Positions 26,682-35,188 of a stretch of DNA of 64,000 nt are shown piece by piece (positions within the stretch are counted from its first letter, which is position 1; every line of letters starts with the position of its first letter). The stretch comes from Aphodoplasma sp045626925 (GTDB lineage: Bacteria > Bacillota > Clostridia > UBA1381 > UMGS1253): the NCBI GenBank assembly GCA_045626925.1, contig JAZUQZ010000003.1, positions 1-64,000 on the forward strand, given 5' to 3'. Made by a program: the position numbers and the translations under genes. Below the pieces are notes generated by a model that worked only from the letters and a program-made list of their open reading frames with translations, was not told the origin of the DNA and searched no databases.

Positions 26682-27452
26682 TTGAAAAGTATAAATATAT
26701 GTGAAATTGTGTCAATAAACGAAATAGCACCGGACATATTTGATTTCGTTGTAAAAAGCGAGAAAATTGCATCCGAAGCAAAGCCGGGACAGTTTTTGCA
26801 CATTGATTGTGGTAACGAGGCCAACAATTTGTTGCGTCGTCCGATAAGCATTTGCGATATAGTCGATGATACTGTACGATTTATATTTGAAAAAAAGGGT
26901 AGCGGCACAGATGCTCTTTCGAAGAAAAAAGTCGGCGACACACTTGATATATTAGGGCCTCTTGGCACAGGCTTTACTATTTTGCCGGACAAAAAAAGGC
27001 CAATTATAATCGGTGGTGGAATAGGCGTATTCCCGCTTTATATGCTTGCAAAACAGTATAAAAACCCGACCATACTACTTGGTTTTCGTACAAAGGACAG
27101 AGTTTGTATGGAGGATGAGTTTTCAAAGCTTGGCAAGATGATTGTTGCCACAGATGATGGAAGCTATGGTTATGACGGTTACGCAGTAAACATACTTGAA
27201 AAAATGCTTAAAGAAAATGAAGGCGACATTGTATACTCATGTGGTCCTATGCCAATGCTTCGTGCTGTGAAAAAAATCGTCGAAAGTTATGGCATAAAGT
27301 GCCAGCTTTCTCTTGAACAGCGTATGGGATGCGGCATTGGTGCATGTCTTGTGTGCACATGTGAAACGACATCCCCCGGCACGCATAAGCATAAGCGTGT
27401 ATGCAAAAACGGACCTGTATTCTGGAGCGAAGAGGTGACACTAAATGGCTGA
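26682..27452 (+). CDS. pyrK: dihydroorotate dehydrogenase electron transfer subunit
   Basis: 256 residues. The N-terminal FAD domain has LLRRPISICDI; the NAD-binding part has IIIGGGIGVFPLYMLAK and VYSCGPMPMLRAV. The C-terminal [2Fe-2S] cysteines are Cys217, 222, 225 and 241 (RMGCGIGACLVCTC and RVCKNGPVF). It passes electrons from PyrD to NAD. TTG start with GGAGGAGAGC upstream. It overlaps pyrD by 8 bp. Confidence 0.95.
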   Translation: MKSINICEIVSINEIAPDIFDFVVKSEKIASEAKPGQFLHIDCGNEANNLLRRPISICDIVDDTVRFIFEKKGSGTDALSKKKVGDTLDILGPLGTGFTILPDKKRPIIIGGGIGVFPLYMLAKQYKNPTILLGFRTKDRVCMEDEFSKLGKMIVATDDGSYGYDGYAVNILEKMLKENEGDIVYSCGPMPMLRAVKKIVESYGIKCQLSLEQRMGCGIGACLVCTCETTSPGTHKHKRVCKNGPVFWSEEVTLNG

Positions 27453-28359
27453 TATGAGGGTTAATATTGCAGGAGTAGAGTGGAATAATCCGGTATGTGT
27501 TGCGTCTGGCACTTTTGGGTTTGGACGCGAGTATGGCGAATATTTTGATTTGAATAGACTCGGCGCAATAAGTGTAAAGGGACTTACACTAAAAGAACGC
27601 GAGGGCAACAAAGCGCCTCGTATAGCACAGACGAGCGGCGGTATTTTAAACAGTGTCGGCTTGCAAAATCCCGGCGTGCAAAACTTTATACGATTTGAAC
27701 TTCCTGAGCTTAAAAAATATAGCGCAAAAATTATTGCGAATATGGCGGGTTCAACAATCGATGAATACACTGAAATGGCCGATATTTTATCAGACAGCGA
27801 TGTTGATATGCTTGAAATGAACATATCGTGTCCGAATGTAAAACAGGGGGGCGTCGCATTCGGTACAGATGCTGCTATGGTTGAAAAAATTACGAGTGAG
27901 GTAAAAAAGAGAGCGAAAAAACCGCTTATCGTAAAGCTTTCACCAAATGTTACTGATATTGTGCAAATGGCAAAGGCTGCACAAAGCGGTGGAGCGGATG
28001 CGCTTTCTCTTATCAATACACTTCTGGGGATGAAAATTGATATAAATACAAAGCGCCCGATATTATATAACAATGTCGGCGGTTTGTCGGGGCCGTGTGT
28101 AATGCCGGTCGCTGTGCGTATGGTATGGCAGGTTGCAAATGCGATTGATTTACCGATTATCGGTATGGGTGGCATTATGAGTGGCGATGATGCGGCAGAA
28201 TTTATGCTTGCCGGAGCAGATGCAGTTGCAATCGGAACAGGTATGTTTAAAAACCCAACATTGCCTGTGGAGGTTGCAGAAGGTCTTTGCAAATATGCAG
28301 ATGAAAATGGTTTTTCCTCTGTGAGCGAAATTACGGGCAAGGTTATACCAAACAAATAA
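27445..28359 (+). CDS. pyrD: dihydroorotate dehydrogenase B catalytic subunit
   Basis: 304 residues. Class 1B enzyme with catalytic Cys129 in MNISCPNVKQGG; the FMN site shows TVKLSP-type VKLSPNVTDI and IIGMGGIMSGDDAAEFMLAGADAVAIGTG. Works as a heterotetramer with PyrK. Last gene of the pyr operon; a terminator follows. A long antisense frame over it is only a codon-bias shadow. Confidence 0.95.
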   Translation: MADMRVNIAGVEWNNPVCVASGTFGFGREYGEYFDLNRLGAISVKGLTLKEREGNKAPRIAQTSGGILNSVGLQNPGVQNFIRFELPELKKYSAKIIANMAGSTIDEYTEMADILSDSDVDMLEMNISCPNVKQGGVAFGTDAAMVEKITSEVKKRAKKPLIVKLSPNVTDIVQMAKAAQSGGADALSLINTLLGMKIDINTKRPILYNNVGGLSGPCVMPVAVRMVWQVANAIDLPIIGMGGIMSGDDAAEFMLAGADAVAIGTGMFKNPTLPVEVAEGLCKYADENGFSSVSEITGKVIPNK

Positions 28360-28370
28360 AGATATAAACA

Positions 28371-28405
28371 AAAGCGACAGTTTATACAAGCTGTCGCTTT
28401 AAAAT
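28371..28405. terminator. bidirectional terminator between pyrD and galE
   Basis: Stem AAAGCGACAG/CTGTCGCTTT with a 10-nt loop and A/T tails on both sides. Serves both convergent genes. Confidence 0.85.
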
Positions 28406-28413
28406 TTTATATA

Positions 28414-29427
28414 TTAGTCATCGTATCCGTTTGGATTATTTTTTTGCCAATTCCACGCATCACGGCACATATCTACGATTGTTCTTTTTGCTTCCCACCC
28501 AAGCTCATTTTTAGCTTTTGACGGGTCAGCATAACAAGTAACGACATCGCCCGGACGACGCGGTGCAAATTTATAATTTATTTTAAGCTCATTTGCCTGC
28601 TCAAACGCATTTACCAAATCAAGCACACTGTAACCAATACCTGTGCCGAGATTGTGTATCATAACACCCTTTGTATTTTCAAGCTTTCTAAGTGCTTTCA
28701 AATGGCCGTCTGCAAGGTCAACAACATGGATATAGTCGCGCACACCGGTACCGTCCTTTGTTGGATAATCGTTTCCAAAAATGCTCAGCGCCTCAAGCTT
28801 TCCAAGTGCAACCTGGGTAATATACGGCATAAGGTTGTTTGGTATACCCTTTGGATTTTCTCCTATGTTGCCGCTTTCGTGCGCGCCAACGGGGTTAAAG
28901 TACCTTAAAATAGATATTGCCCACTCCTTGTCGCTTGTTGACAAATCGGCAAGAATTTGTTCAATCATAAGTTTTGTCTGGCCATATGGGCTATTTGCCG
29001 ATGTCGGCAAGTCTTCTGTAAGAGGCATCTTGTCGGTCATGCCATATACCGTTGCAGATGAGCTGAACACAATTTTTTTAACACCAAACTCCTGCATTAC
29101 TTCCAAAAGGCACACCGTGCCTGAAATATTATTTTCATAATATTTGAGCGGAAAGGCAACTGATTCACCAACTGCCTTCAAACCGGCAAAATGAATTACC
29201 GCATCGATTTTATTTTCTTTAAAAATAGTACGCATACCTTCTTTATCAAGAATGTCGCACTCATAAAATTTTGTTTTTTTACCTGTAATTTTTTCTACTC
29301 TATCAAGTGATTTTGGACTACTGTTGGATAGATTATCTAAAACAACAACATCGTATCCTGCTTCTAAAAGAAGAACGCATGTGTGTGAACCTATATATCC
29401 TGCACCACCGGTAACTAAAATAGACAT
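28414..29427 (-). CDS. galE: UDP-glucose 4-epimerase
   Basis: 337 residues. Rossmann NAD motif GGAGYIG (7-13) and the short-chain dehydrogenase triad Ser124 (SSSATVYG), Tyr148 and Lys152 (YGQTK). The C-terminal substrate domain has NLGTGIGYSVLDLV and APRRPGDVVTCYADPSKA. It interconverts UDP-glucose and UDP-galactose for glycan synthesis or galactose use. Single gene with its own promoter; no Leloir partners are adjacent. Confidence 0.95.
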   Translation of the reverse strand: MSILVTGGAGYIGSHTCVLLLEAGYDVVVLDNLSNSSPKSLDRVEKITGKKTKFYECDILDKEGMRTIFKENKIDAVIHFAGLKAVGESVAFPLKYYENNISGTVCLLEVMQEFGVKKIVFSSSATVYGMTDKMPLTEDLPTSANSPYGQTKLMIEQILADLSTSDKEWAISILRYFNPVGAHESGNIGENPKGIPNNLMPYITQVALGKLEALSIFGNDYPTKDGTGVRDYIHVVDLADGHLKALRKLENTKGVMIHNLGTGIGYSVLDLVNAFEQANELKINYKFAPRRPGDVVTCYADPSKAKNELGWEAKRTIVDMCRDAWNWQKNNPNGYDD

Positions 29428-29483
29428 AAACTAATCTCCTCTCCTATACATTGCAAATATTATTTTTAATTTGCATTTACTAC

Positions 29484-29512
29484 ATTATAATATTTCTCGT
29501 GCCAAATATCAA
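29484..29512 (-). promoter_or_regulatory. promoter of galE
   Basis: Reverse-strand TTGATA (29507-29512) and TATAAT (29484-29489), 17 bp apart. Confidence 0.75.
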
Positions 29513-29550
29513 TACATAGGGGGCAAATAATTCTTTTTTCATAAAAATAG

Positions 29551-29579
29551 TTGCAATAGAAGTGTATATAGATTATAAT
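29551..29579 (+). promoter_or_regulatory. promoter of plsX
   Basis: TTGCAA (29551-29556), 17 bp, TATAAT (29574-29579). Leaves a leader of about 80 nt; no FapR-like palindrome was seen. Confidence 0.75.
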
Positions 29580-29663
29580 TATTTTATAAAAATTATTTTA
29601 TAAAATGATTTAAAATGAGTTGGTTATAGCATAATATTGATTTATAAAACAGGGGTGTGTAAT

Positions 29664-30671
29664 ATGAAAATTATAGTAGACGCAATGGGCGGTGATTTTG
29701 CACCAAATCCGCAGATAGAGGGTAGCGTCCGCGCGGCAGAAGAGCTTGGTGTTGAGATTGTTTTAGTAGGAGACAGAGAGCTTATACAAAAAAAGCTTGA
29801 TAATATGAGTTATACGGGTGATGCGATAAGTATAGCTGATGCATCTGAGGTTATCACAAATGACGATGAGCCTGCGCGCGCAATCCGCAGAAAAAAGGAC
29901 GCGTCGATTGTTGTTGCAGCAAATTTGCTTAAAAATGGTGAGGGCGATGGCCTTGTATCTACGGGTGCAACAGGCGGTGTCCTTGCAGCAGGGCTTTTAA
30001 TAGTGGGGCGCATTGATGGTGTGTTAAGGCCTGCACTTGCACCGGTGCTTCCAACAGATAAGGGGCCTGCGATTTTGCTTGATTCCGGTGCAAACTCTGA
30101 TTGCAAAGCGGCAAATCTTGTCCAGTTTGGCATTATGGGAAGCGTATACGCAAACAAAGTGCTTGGCAAAGAGAATCCGCGTGTTGCAATTGTAAACATT
30201 GGTGCAGAGGAGCATAAAGGAAATGAATTGACACGCGAGGCATATAATTTATTAAAAGAAGCACCGATAAACTTTGTCGGCAATATTGAAGGACGAGAGA
30301 TTATGGATGGCGATGTCGATGTAATTGTGTGCGACGGCTTTGTCGGGAATGTGATTTTAAAGCTTACGGAGGGACTTGCGTCGACGCTTTTACGAAACAT
30401 AAAGTCAATGTTTATGAAAAATATCATGACAAAGATTAGTGCACTTATTATGAAGGGCTCGTTTGCAGAGTTTAAAAAGAAGATGGATTATTCAGAGCAC
30501 GGCGGAGCTTTATTCTTGGGTTTGAAGCATCCGGTAGTAAAGGGGCATGGTTCATCGGATGCAAAGGCAGTATACTCTGCAATAAAGCAGGCAGTAACAT
30601 TTGTGTCGACCGGCGTTGTAGACAAGATTAAAAACGATTTGCAAAAAGAAGAAGAAAATAAAGAGTTTTAA
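29664..30671 (+). CDS. plsX: phosphate acyltransferase PlsX
   Basis: 335 residues from ATG at 29664 (AGGGGTGTG upstream). Markers are KIIVDAMGGDFAPNPQIEG at the N-terminus, SVRAAEELGVEIVLVGD, GATGGVLAAG and CDGFVGNVILKLTEG. It converts acyl-ACP to acyl-phosphate for phospholipid synthesis with PlsY. It precedes acpP and rnc, the classical clostridial order, although fabD/fabG are not inserted here. Confidence 0.95.
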   Translation: MKIIVDAMGGDFAPNPQIEGSVRAAEELGVEIVLVGDRELIQKKLDNMSYTGDAISIADASEVITNDDEPARAIRRKKDASIVVAANLLKNGEGDGLVSTGATGGVLAAGLLIVGRIDGVLRPALAPVLPTDKGPAILLDSGANSDCKAANLVQFGIMGSVYANKVLGKENPRVAIVNIGAEEHKGNELTREAYNLLKEAPINFVGNIEGREIMDGDVDVIVCDGFVGNVILKLTEGLASTLLRNIKSMFMKNIMTKISALIMKGSFAEFKKKMDYSEHGGALFLGLKHPVVKGHGSSDAKAVYSAIKQAVTFVSTGVVDKIKNDLQKEEENKEF

Positions 30672-30793
30672 TGTAGATATAGTTGGGTATATAAATATTA
30701 TATAGGCAAATGCCTACGCTTGTATAATTAAAGAGAGTTGTCTTTATTTAAATATTTTTTTATATAGGACAATTGGAAGGGGGGTGACGGCAT

Positions 30794-31018
30794 ATGTTCG
30801 AAAAGATTAAAGCGATTATTGTTGACCAGCTTGGAGTAGAAGAAAGTGCAGTTACAATGGAGGCGTCGTTTCTAGAGGATTTGGGTGCTGATTCGTTGGA
30901 TATCGTCGAGCTTATAATGGCTATTGAGGAGGAGTTTGATATAGAAATTCCTGATGAAGAAGCAGAAAATATTTCTACAGTAGGCGATGCGGTGAATTTT
31001 ATTTCAAAAATTGCGTAA
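30794..31018 (+). CDS. acpP: acyl carrier protein
   Basis: 74 residues, acidic. The phosphopantetheine serine is Ser34 in LGADSLDIVELIM. Carries growing fatty acyl chains. A very strong ribosome site (GGAAGGGGGGTGAC) fits its high expected level. It lies about 120 bp after plsX. Confidence 0.96.
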   Translation: MFEKIKAIIVDQLGVEESAVTMEASFLEDLGADSLDIVELIMAIEEEFDIEIPDEEAENISTVGDAVNFISKIA

Positions 31019-31026
31019 GATACTTT

Positions 31027-31081
31027 GCACGCGGCGAAAGGGAGATGAATTTCTTTTTCGTCGCGAGAAAGTGCTTTTTTT
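31027..31081 (+). terminator. imperfect terminator after acpP
   Basis: GCAC...GTGC outer pairing and GCGGCGAAA with TTTCGTCGC inner pairing (one wobble), followed by seven T residues. May reduce rnc expression relative to acpP. Confidence 0.55.
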
Positions 31082-31182
31082 GTTTATTCTGCAATTTTTA
31101 TCCAAAAACGAATCTATGTGTTGTATAGAAAAAGAAAATCAGCGGATAATACAATGTGTTAATAAAGCAGGGAGCGGTTTTT

Positions 31183-31887
31183 ATGGGCATTTCGGGTATA
31201 GATTTAAATGGATTTGAAAATAAAATAGGGTACGAATTTAAAAATAAGGAGCTGCTTATACGCGCGCTTTCGCACACATCATATATAAATGAGCACAAAA
31301 TGGCGAAGCACGAGAGCAACGAACGCCTCGAATTTTTGGGTGATGCAATCGTTGATATGGTTGTTAGTGAGTATTTGTATAAAAACTATTCCACCCAGCC
31401 GGAAGGCGTGCTTACAAAATGGAGAGCGAGCGTAGTTTGTGAGGCTTCTTTTGCACATATTGCAAAGGAGCTTGATTATGGAAAATATCTTCTTTTAGGA
31501 AAAGGCGAAGAAACGACGGGTGGACGGATGCGTTCGTCGGTACTTGCTGATGCTTTTGAATCGGTTGTTGCGGCAATGTATCTTGACAGTGATATAAAAA
31601 CTGTTTCAAAATGGATTATATCAAAAATTGAGGCTGAGATTGTACTTGCCACGCAAGGAAAAACTCAAAAAGATTATAAAACTCTTTTGCAAGAGCATGT
31701 CCAAAAGGGCGATCATGGAAAGGTAGCATATGAAATTGTAAATGAAAACGGCCCGGACCACGCAAAGACATTTAGTGCGGAGGTTTTAATTGATGGCGAG
31801 CGAATTGCAGTTGGTGTAGGTACGAGTAAAAAAGATGCAGAACAAGCCGCCGCAGGAGAAGCCCTAAAGATTATTCTGGCAAAATAG
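31183..31887 (+). CDS. rnc: ribonuclease III
   Basis: 234 residues. The nuclease signature NERLEFLGDAIV (47-58) carries the metal-binding Glu/Asp residues, with a second acidic pair in LADAFESVVAAMYLD. The C-terminal double-stranded-RNA-binding domain (about 160-232) has TLLQEHVQKG and GTSKKDAEQAAAGEAL. Cleaves rRNA precursors and structured mRNA. ATG at 31183 (GGGAGC upstream) is preferred over an upstream in-frame start. Confidence 0.95.
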   Translation: MGISGIDLNGFENKIGYEFKNKELLIRALSHTSYINEHKMAKHESNERLEFLGDAIVDMVVSEYLYKNYSTQPEGVLTKWRASVVCEASFAHIAKELDYGKYLLLGKGEETTGGRMRSSVLADAFESVVAAMYLDSDIKTVSKWIISKIEAEIVLATQGKTQKDYKTLLQEHVQKGDHGKVAYEIVNENGPDHAKTFSAEVLIDGERIAVGVGTSKKDAEQAAAGEALKIILAK

Positions 31888-31897
31888 CCTATATATA

Positions 31898-31938
31898 AAA
31901 AGACCGTATTACACTTTTTTGTGTGCTACGGTCTTTGA
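31898..31938 (+). terminator. terminator after rnc
   Basis: Stem AAAGACCGTA/TACGGTCTTT with an inner ACAC/GTGT pairing. The T-tail is short. Confidence 0.65.
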
Positions 31939-32027
31939 TGCTTTTTGTTGAAATCATTGACAAAAAAGGCAATAATTTATATAATTATTTAGGTATAAAA
32001 ACGCTATTATATAAGGGGGCGAGCCAT

Positions 32028-33023
32028 GTGAGAAAAGTTAATATTCCAATATTTGTATCGCATAGAGGATGCCCGCACGATTGTGTATTTTGTAACCAAA
32101 AACGCATCACGGGTCAAAGCGGCTCGGTGACGCCCTCTCAGGCAGATGGTACAATAAAAGAAGCGCTGTCTACAATTGATAAAAACAACACCATGGTTGA
32201 AATTGCTTTCTTTGGCGGAAGTTTTACAGCTATACCGATTTGTGAACAAAGGGCGCTTTTAGAGATTGCATATAAATACATAAAAGACAAAAGTGCAGAT
32301 GGAATACGCCTTTCGACTCGACCTGATTGTATAAACAAAGAGGAGCTTGATATGTTAAAAGGCTATGGGGTTACGAGTATTGAGCTTGGTGTCCAGTCGA
32401 CTGATGATGAGGTTTTGTTAAAAAGCAGGCGCGGTCATAGCTTTGAGGATGTAAAAAAAGCATCAAAGCTTATAAACGATTATGGGTTTGAGCTTGGGCT
32501 TCAAATGATGCTTGGCTTGCCGGGCGATACAAAAGAAAAGTCGCTTAAAACAGCAAGCGATATAGTCTCGCTTTGTCCAAAGACAACACGGATATATCCT
32601 ACGATAGTTATACGCGACAGTGCACTTGCACTTATGTATGAGCGTGGAGAATACAGACCGCTTACGCTTGAAGAAGCGGTGGATACTGTTGCTCAGATAT
32701 ATACTCTTTTTAAAAACAACGGGATAGAGATTTTGCGTATGGGGCTTATGGCATCGGAGGATATGTGTGAGGGGCGCGGCATTATAGCGGGTCCGTTTCA
32801 TCCGTCGTTTGGAGAGCTTGTGCTCTCGAGAATATTTTTAAACAAGATGCGAGAAATTGTGCGCGACAAAAATGAAAATATGATTGTTTTATATGTTAAC
32901 CCGCACGATTTGTCAAAAGCTATTGGCAATAAGAGGCAAAACATAAAAATGCTTGAAAAGGAAAAAGGTGTAAAGATTAAGCTAAAGTGTGATGAAAATA
33001 TTGAATGTGGAAAAATTTTGTGA
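32028..33023 (+). CDS. Elp3-like radical SAM protein with KH-like C-terminus
   Basis: 331 residues from GTG at 32028 (AAGGGGGCG upstream). The [4Fe-4S] cysteines are Cys15, Cys19 and Cys22 in RGCPHDCVFCNQKRITG. The radical SAM barrel continues through FFGGSFTAI, STRPDCINKEELDML and SIELGVQSTDDEVLLKSRRGH. The C-terminal segment after about residue 290 (SKAIGNKRQNIKMLEKEKGV) resembles a KH-domain G-x-x-G loop. This family commonly sits between rnc and smc in clostridia. RNA as substrate is plausible but unproven. No acetyltransferase domain is present, unlike true Elp3. Confidence 0.82.
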   Translation: MRKVNIPIFVSHRGCPHDCVFCNQKRITGQSGSVTPSQADGTIKEALSTIDKNNTMVEIAFFGGSFTAIPICEQRALLEIAYKYIKDKSADGIRLSTRPDCINKEELDMLKGYGVTSIELGVQSTDDEVLLKSRRGHSFEDVKKASKLINDYGFELGLQMMLGLPGDTKEKSLKTASDIVSLCPKTTRIYPTIVIRDSALALMYERGEYRPLTLEEAVDTVAQIYTLFKNNGIEILRMGLMASEDMCEGRGIIAGPFHPSFGELVLSRIFLNKMREIVRDKNENMIVLYVNPHDLSKAIGNKRQNIKMLEKEKGVKIKLKCDENIECGKIL

Positions 33024-33029
33024 TATAAT
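33001..33029 (+). promoter_or_regulatory. promoter of the VIT1-family gene
   Basis: TTGAAT (33001-33006), 17 bp, TATAAT (33024-33029). It overlaps the end of the radical SAM gene, giving the next gene independent expression. Confidence 0.65.
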
Positions 33030-33079
33030 TGTTGCATGTTAAATTCTGATTTCCAACGAGAAAAAGGAGAAAAAGCTTT

Positions 33080-33961
33080 ATGGTAAAAGAAATTACGAAA
33101 GGTGCTCTTTTGATAATTAAAAAGATGCAACAAAATGAAATTACAGAAAGTGTTGTGTATAAAAAAATGGCACAATTTGCAAAAGGGGAGGAAAATAAGA
33201 GGGTTTTACTTCGCCTTTCGGAAGAGGAAAAAGCGCATTATGAAATATGGAAAGATTACACTGGCATAGAGATGCAACCCAACAAATTCAAGGTGTTTAA
33301 ATATGGACTTATTGCCCGCATATTTGGCTTTACATTTGCGGTCAAGCTTATGGAATCGGGCGAAAAAAATGCACAAAATGAATATGAGCAGCTTGCCAAA
33401 GAGATTGAGGAAAGCGTAGCCATAAAAGCACAGGAAGAAGAACATGAGGAAGCCCTTCTTAATATGCTTGACGAAGAAAGATTACAGTATGTGGGCAGTA
33501 TGGTTCTTGGCATGAATGATGCTTTGGTTGAGCTCACAGGCTCGTTGGCAGGGTTTACATTTGCAATGCAGAATACAAGACTGATAGCGTTGTCGGGACT
33601 TATTATTGGCATTTCTGCTACTTTTTCTATGGCGTCGAGCGAGTTTTTAGCGGCAAGAAGCGAGGGTAAAAGCGATGCGATGAAATCCTGTTTATATACA
33701 GGTGTTGCATATTTGATAACAGTTGTTTTGCTGATTGCCCCATATCTTATTTTGGATAAATCGCAATTTATGCTTGCACTTTTGTTTATGATTCTTACAG
33801 TCATTTTGATTATTGCAGGCTTTACATATTACATATCGGTGGCACAAGGGCACAAGTTCTGTCCACGATTTTTAGAAATGACAGCAATCAGCGTGTCTGT
33901 TGCAGTGTTGTCCTTCTTTGTTGGTATTGCAGCAAAGTATTTCTTAGGCGTGGAAATATGA
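33080..33961 (+). CDS. VIT1/CCC1 family transporter fused to a ferritin-like domain
   Basis: 293 residues. The N-terminal part (about 1-135) is a helical ferritin/rubrerythrin-like domain with repeated metal-type Glu/His (EEKAHYEIWKDYTG, AQEEEHEEALL). The C-terminal part has five hydrophobic helices with GMNDALVELTGSLAGFTFAM and SMASSEFLAARSEGK, the VIT1 hallmarks. Such proteins move Fe2+ or Mn2+ out of the cytosol, the soluble domain binding iron. RBS AAAAAGGAGAAAAAG, with its own promoter. The transported metal is inferred. Confidence 0.88.
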   Translation: MVKEITKGALLIIKKMQQNEITESVVYKKMAQFAKGEENKRVLLRLSEEEKAHYEIWKDYTGIEMQPNKFKVFKYGLIARIFGFTFAVKLMESGEKNAQNEYEQLAKEIEESVAIKAQEEEHEEALLNMLDEERLQYVGSMVLGMNDALVELTGSLAGFTFAMQNTRLIALSGLIIGISATFSMASSEFLAARSEGKSDAMKSCLYTGVAYLITVVLLIAPYLILDKSQFMLALLFMILTVILIIAGFTYYISVAQGHKFCPRFLEMTAISVSVAVLSFFVGIAAKYFLGVEI

Positions 33962-34056
33962 TTTGTTGCACTGGGTATCTATATTGTGCATAAAACATAA
34001 TTGACAAATATATATAAAAAATAAAAATATAAGTATAAAAAATAAGGAGTCGTAAT

Positions 34057-35145
34057 ATGAAGTACTCAGAACAATTTTTATCAAAAAAAGAAATTATTCA
34101 AAACAAAACCGTAAGCATAGGCTTTGATGGGTTTGTGGACTTGCTTATTCATCCTATCAAAACGAGAATTGATGAGCAAAATTGTACATATTATCCTGAC
34201 ATTAAAGAGTTTGGAGAAAAAATTACAAGCCTTGCAGGCAGAAGCGGCAACATAGAGCTTGCTATTGAGAGGACGGACTTTGGCGGATGTGGTCCTCACT
34301 ATGCAAACGGTCTTGCAAATATGGGCGTATCATGCACATGCGTAGGAGCTATGGGATATCCTGAAAAGCATCCTGTTTTTGATTTAAACCCAAACTGTAA
34401 AACAATAACGATAAGTGAGCCGGGTTATTCGTATCTTTTCGAGTTTGAAGATGGAAAGGTAATGATGAGTGACCTTGAAAAAATCAGTCGTCTTACATGG
34501 AATGATTTAATCGATCGCATAAGTGTTGATGAGCTTGTGAAGATATTTGATGATGCAGATATTATTACGCTTGTAAACTGGAGCTATTTTGTGCATTTTC
34601 ATGAGATATATGAAAAGTTTTTAGAGCTTGTTATGCCGCGTCTTTCAAAGAGAGACAGAAAGATATATATCGATATTGCCGATTGTGCAAAGCGTCAGCC
34701 GAGTGAGATTAAAGCAGCACTAAAATTGTTCGGCAAATATAACGAGTATGCTCCTACCCATCTTGGTCTAAATAAGAGCGAGGCTATGGTTATGCATTCT
34801 GTTTTGGGCGAGGGAGAATATAGTGGCTCACTACCGATTGCAAGACTTATAAAAGAATATTCGGGCATTGGTACAGTAATTATCCACCCTGTTGACAGCT
34901 CGGCGGCAGTATATGATGGTGGAGAGGTTGAAGTACAGGGTATAGTATGTGAAAAGCCGAAAAAGACGACCGGCGGTGGAGATAATTTTAACAGTGGTTT
35001 TTGTGCAGGCCTTTTGGGCGGACTTGATATAAAGAGTTGTCTTATAAGCGGCATGTCCACTTCATATTTGTATGTTAAAAACGGACATTGCAATAGCTTT
35101 GATGAGATAGCCGAAACTATGAAAATGTACGATGATAGAGATTGA
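34057..35145 (+). CDS. PfkB family carbohydrate kinase
   Basis: 362 residues. The ribokinase/PfkB fold shows an N-terminal VSIGFDGFVDLLIHP, a glycine-rich FGGCGPHYANGLANMGVSCTCVGAMG, and the catalytic loop TTGGGDNFNSGFCAGLLGG with Asp309 as base (usually G-A-G-D). Phosphorylates a sugar or nucleoside; the substrate is not evident and the N-terminal insert (about 20-60) is unusual. ATG after AATAAGGAGTCGTA. It lies 44 bp upstream of smc. Confidence 0.83.
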   Translation: MKYSEQFLSKKEIIQNKTVSIGFDGFVDLLIHPIKTRIDEQNCTYYPDIKEFGEKITSLAGRSGNIELAIERTDFGGCGPHYANGLANMGVSCTCVGAMGYPEKHPVFDLNPNCKTITISEPGYSYLFEFEDGKVMMSDLEKISRLTWNDLIDRISVDELVKIFDDADIITLVNWSYFVHFHEIYEKFLELVMPRLSKRDRKIYIDIADCAKRQPSEIKAALKLFGKYNEYAPTHLGLNKSEAMVMHSVLGEGEYSGSLPIARLIKEYSGIGTVIIHPVDSSAAVYDGGEVEVQGIVCEKPKKTTGGGDNFNSGFCAGLLGGLDIKSCLISGMSTSYLYVKNGHCNSFDEIAETMKMYDDRD

Positions 35146-35188
35146 TAAAGCATAGGCATATAATGTTTATGCAAAAGGAGAGAGAAGC

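Noticed and set aside
27441..28355. 304-codon reverse frame covering all of pyrD
   Set aside because: Shadow of codon bias opposite a clear pyrD; serine/isoleucine-rich, no ribosome site, no family features.
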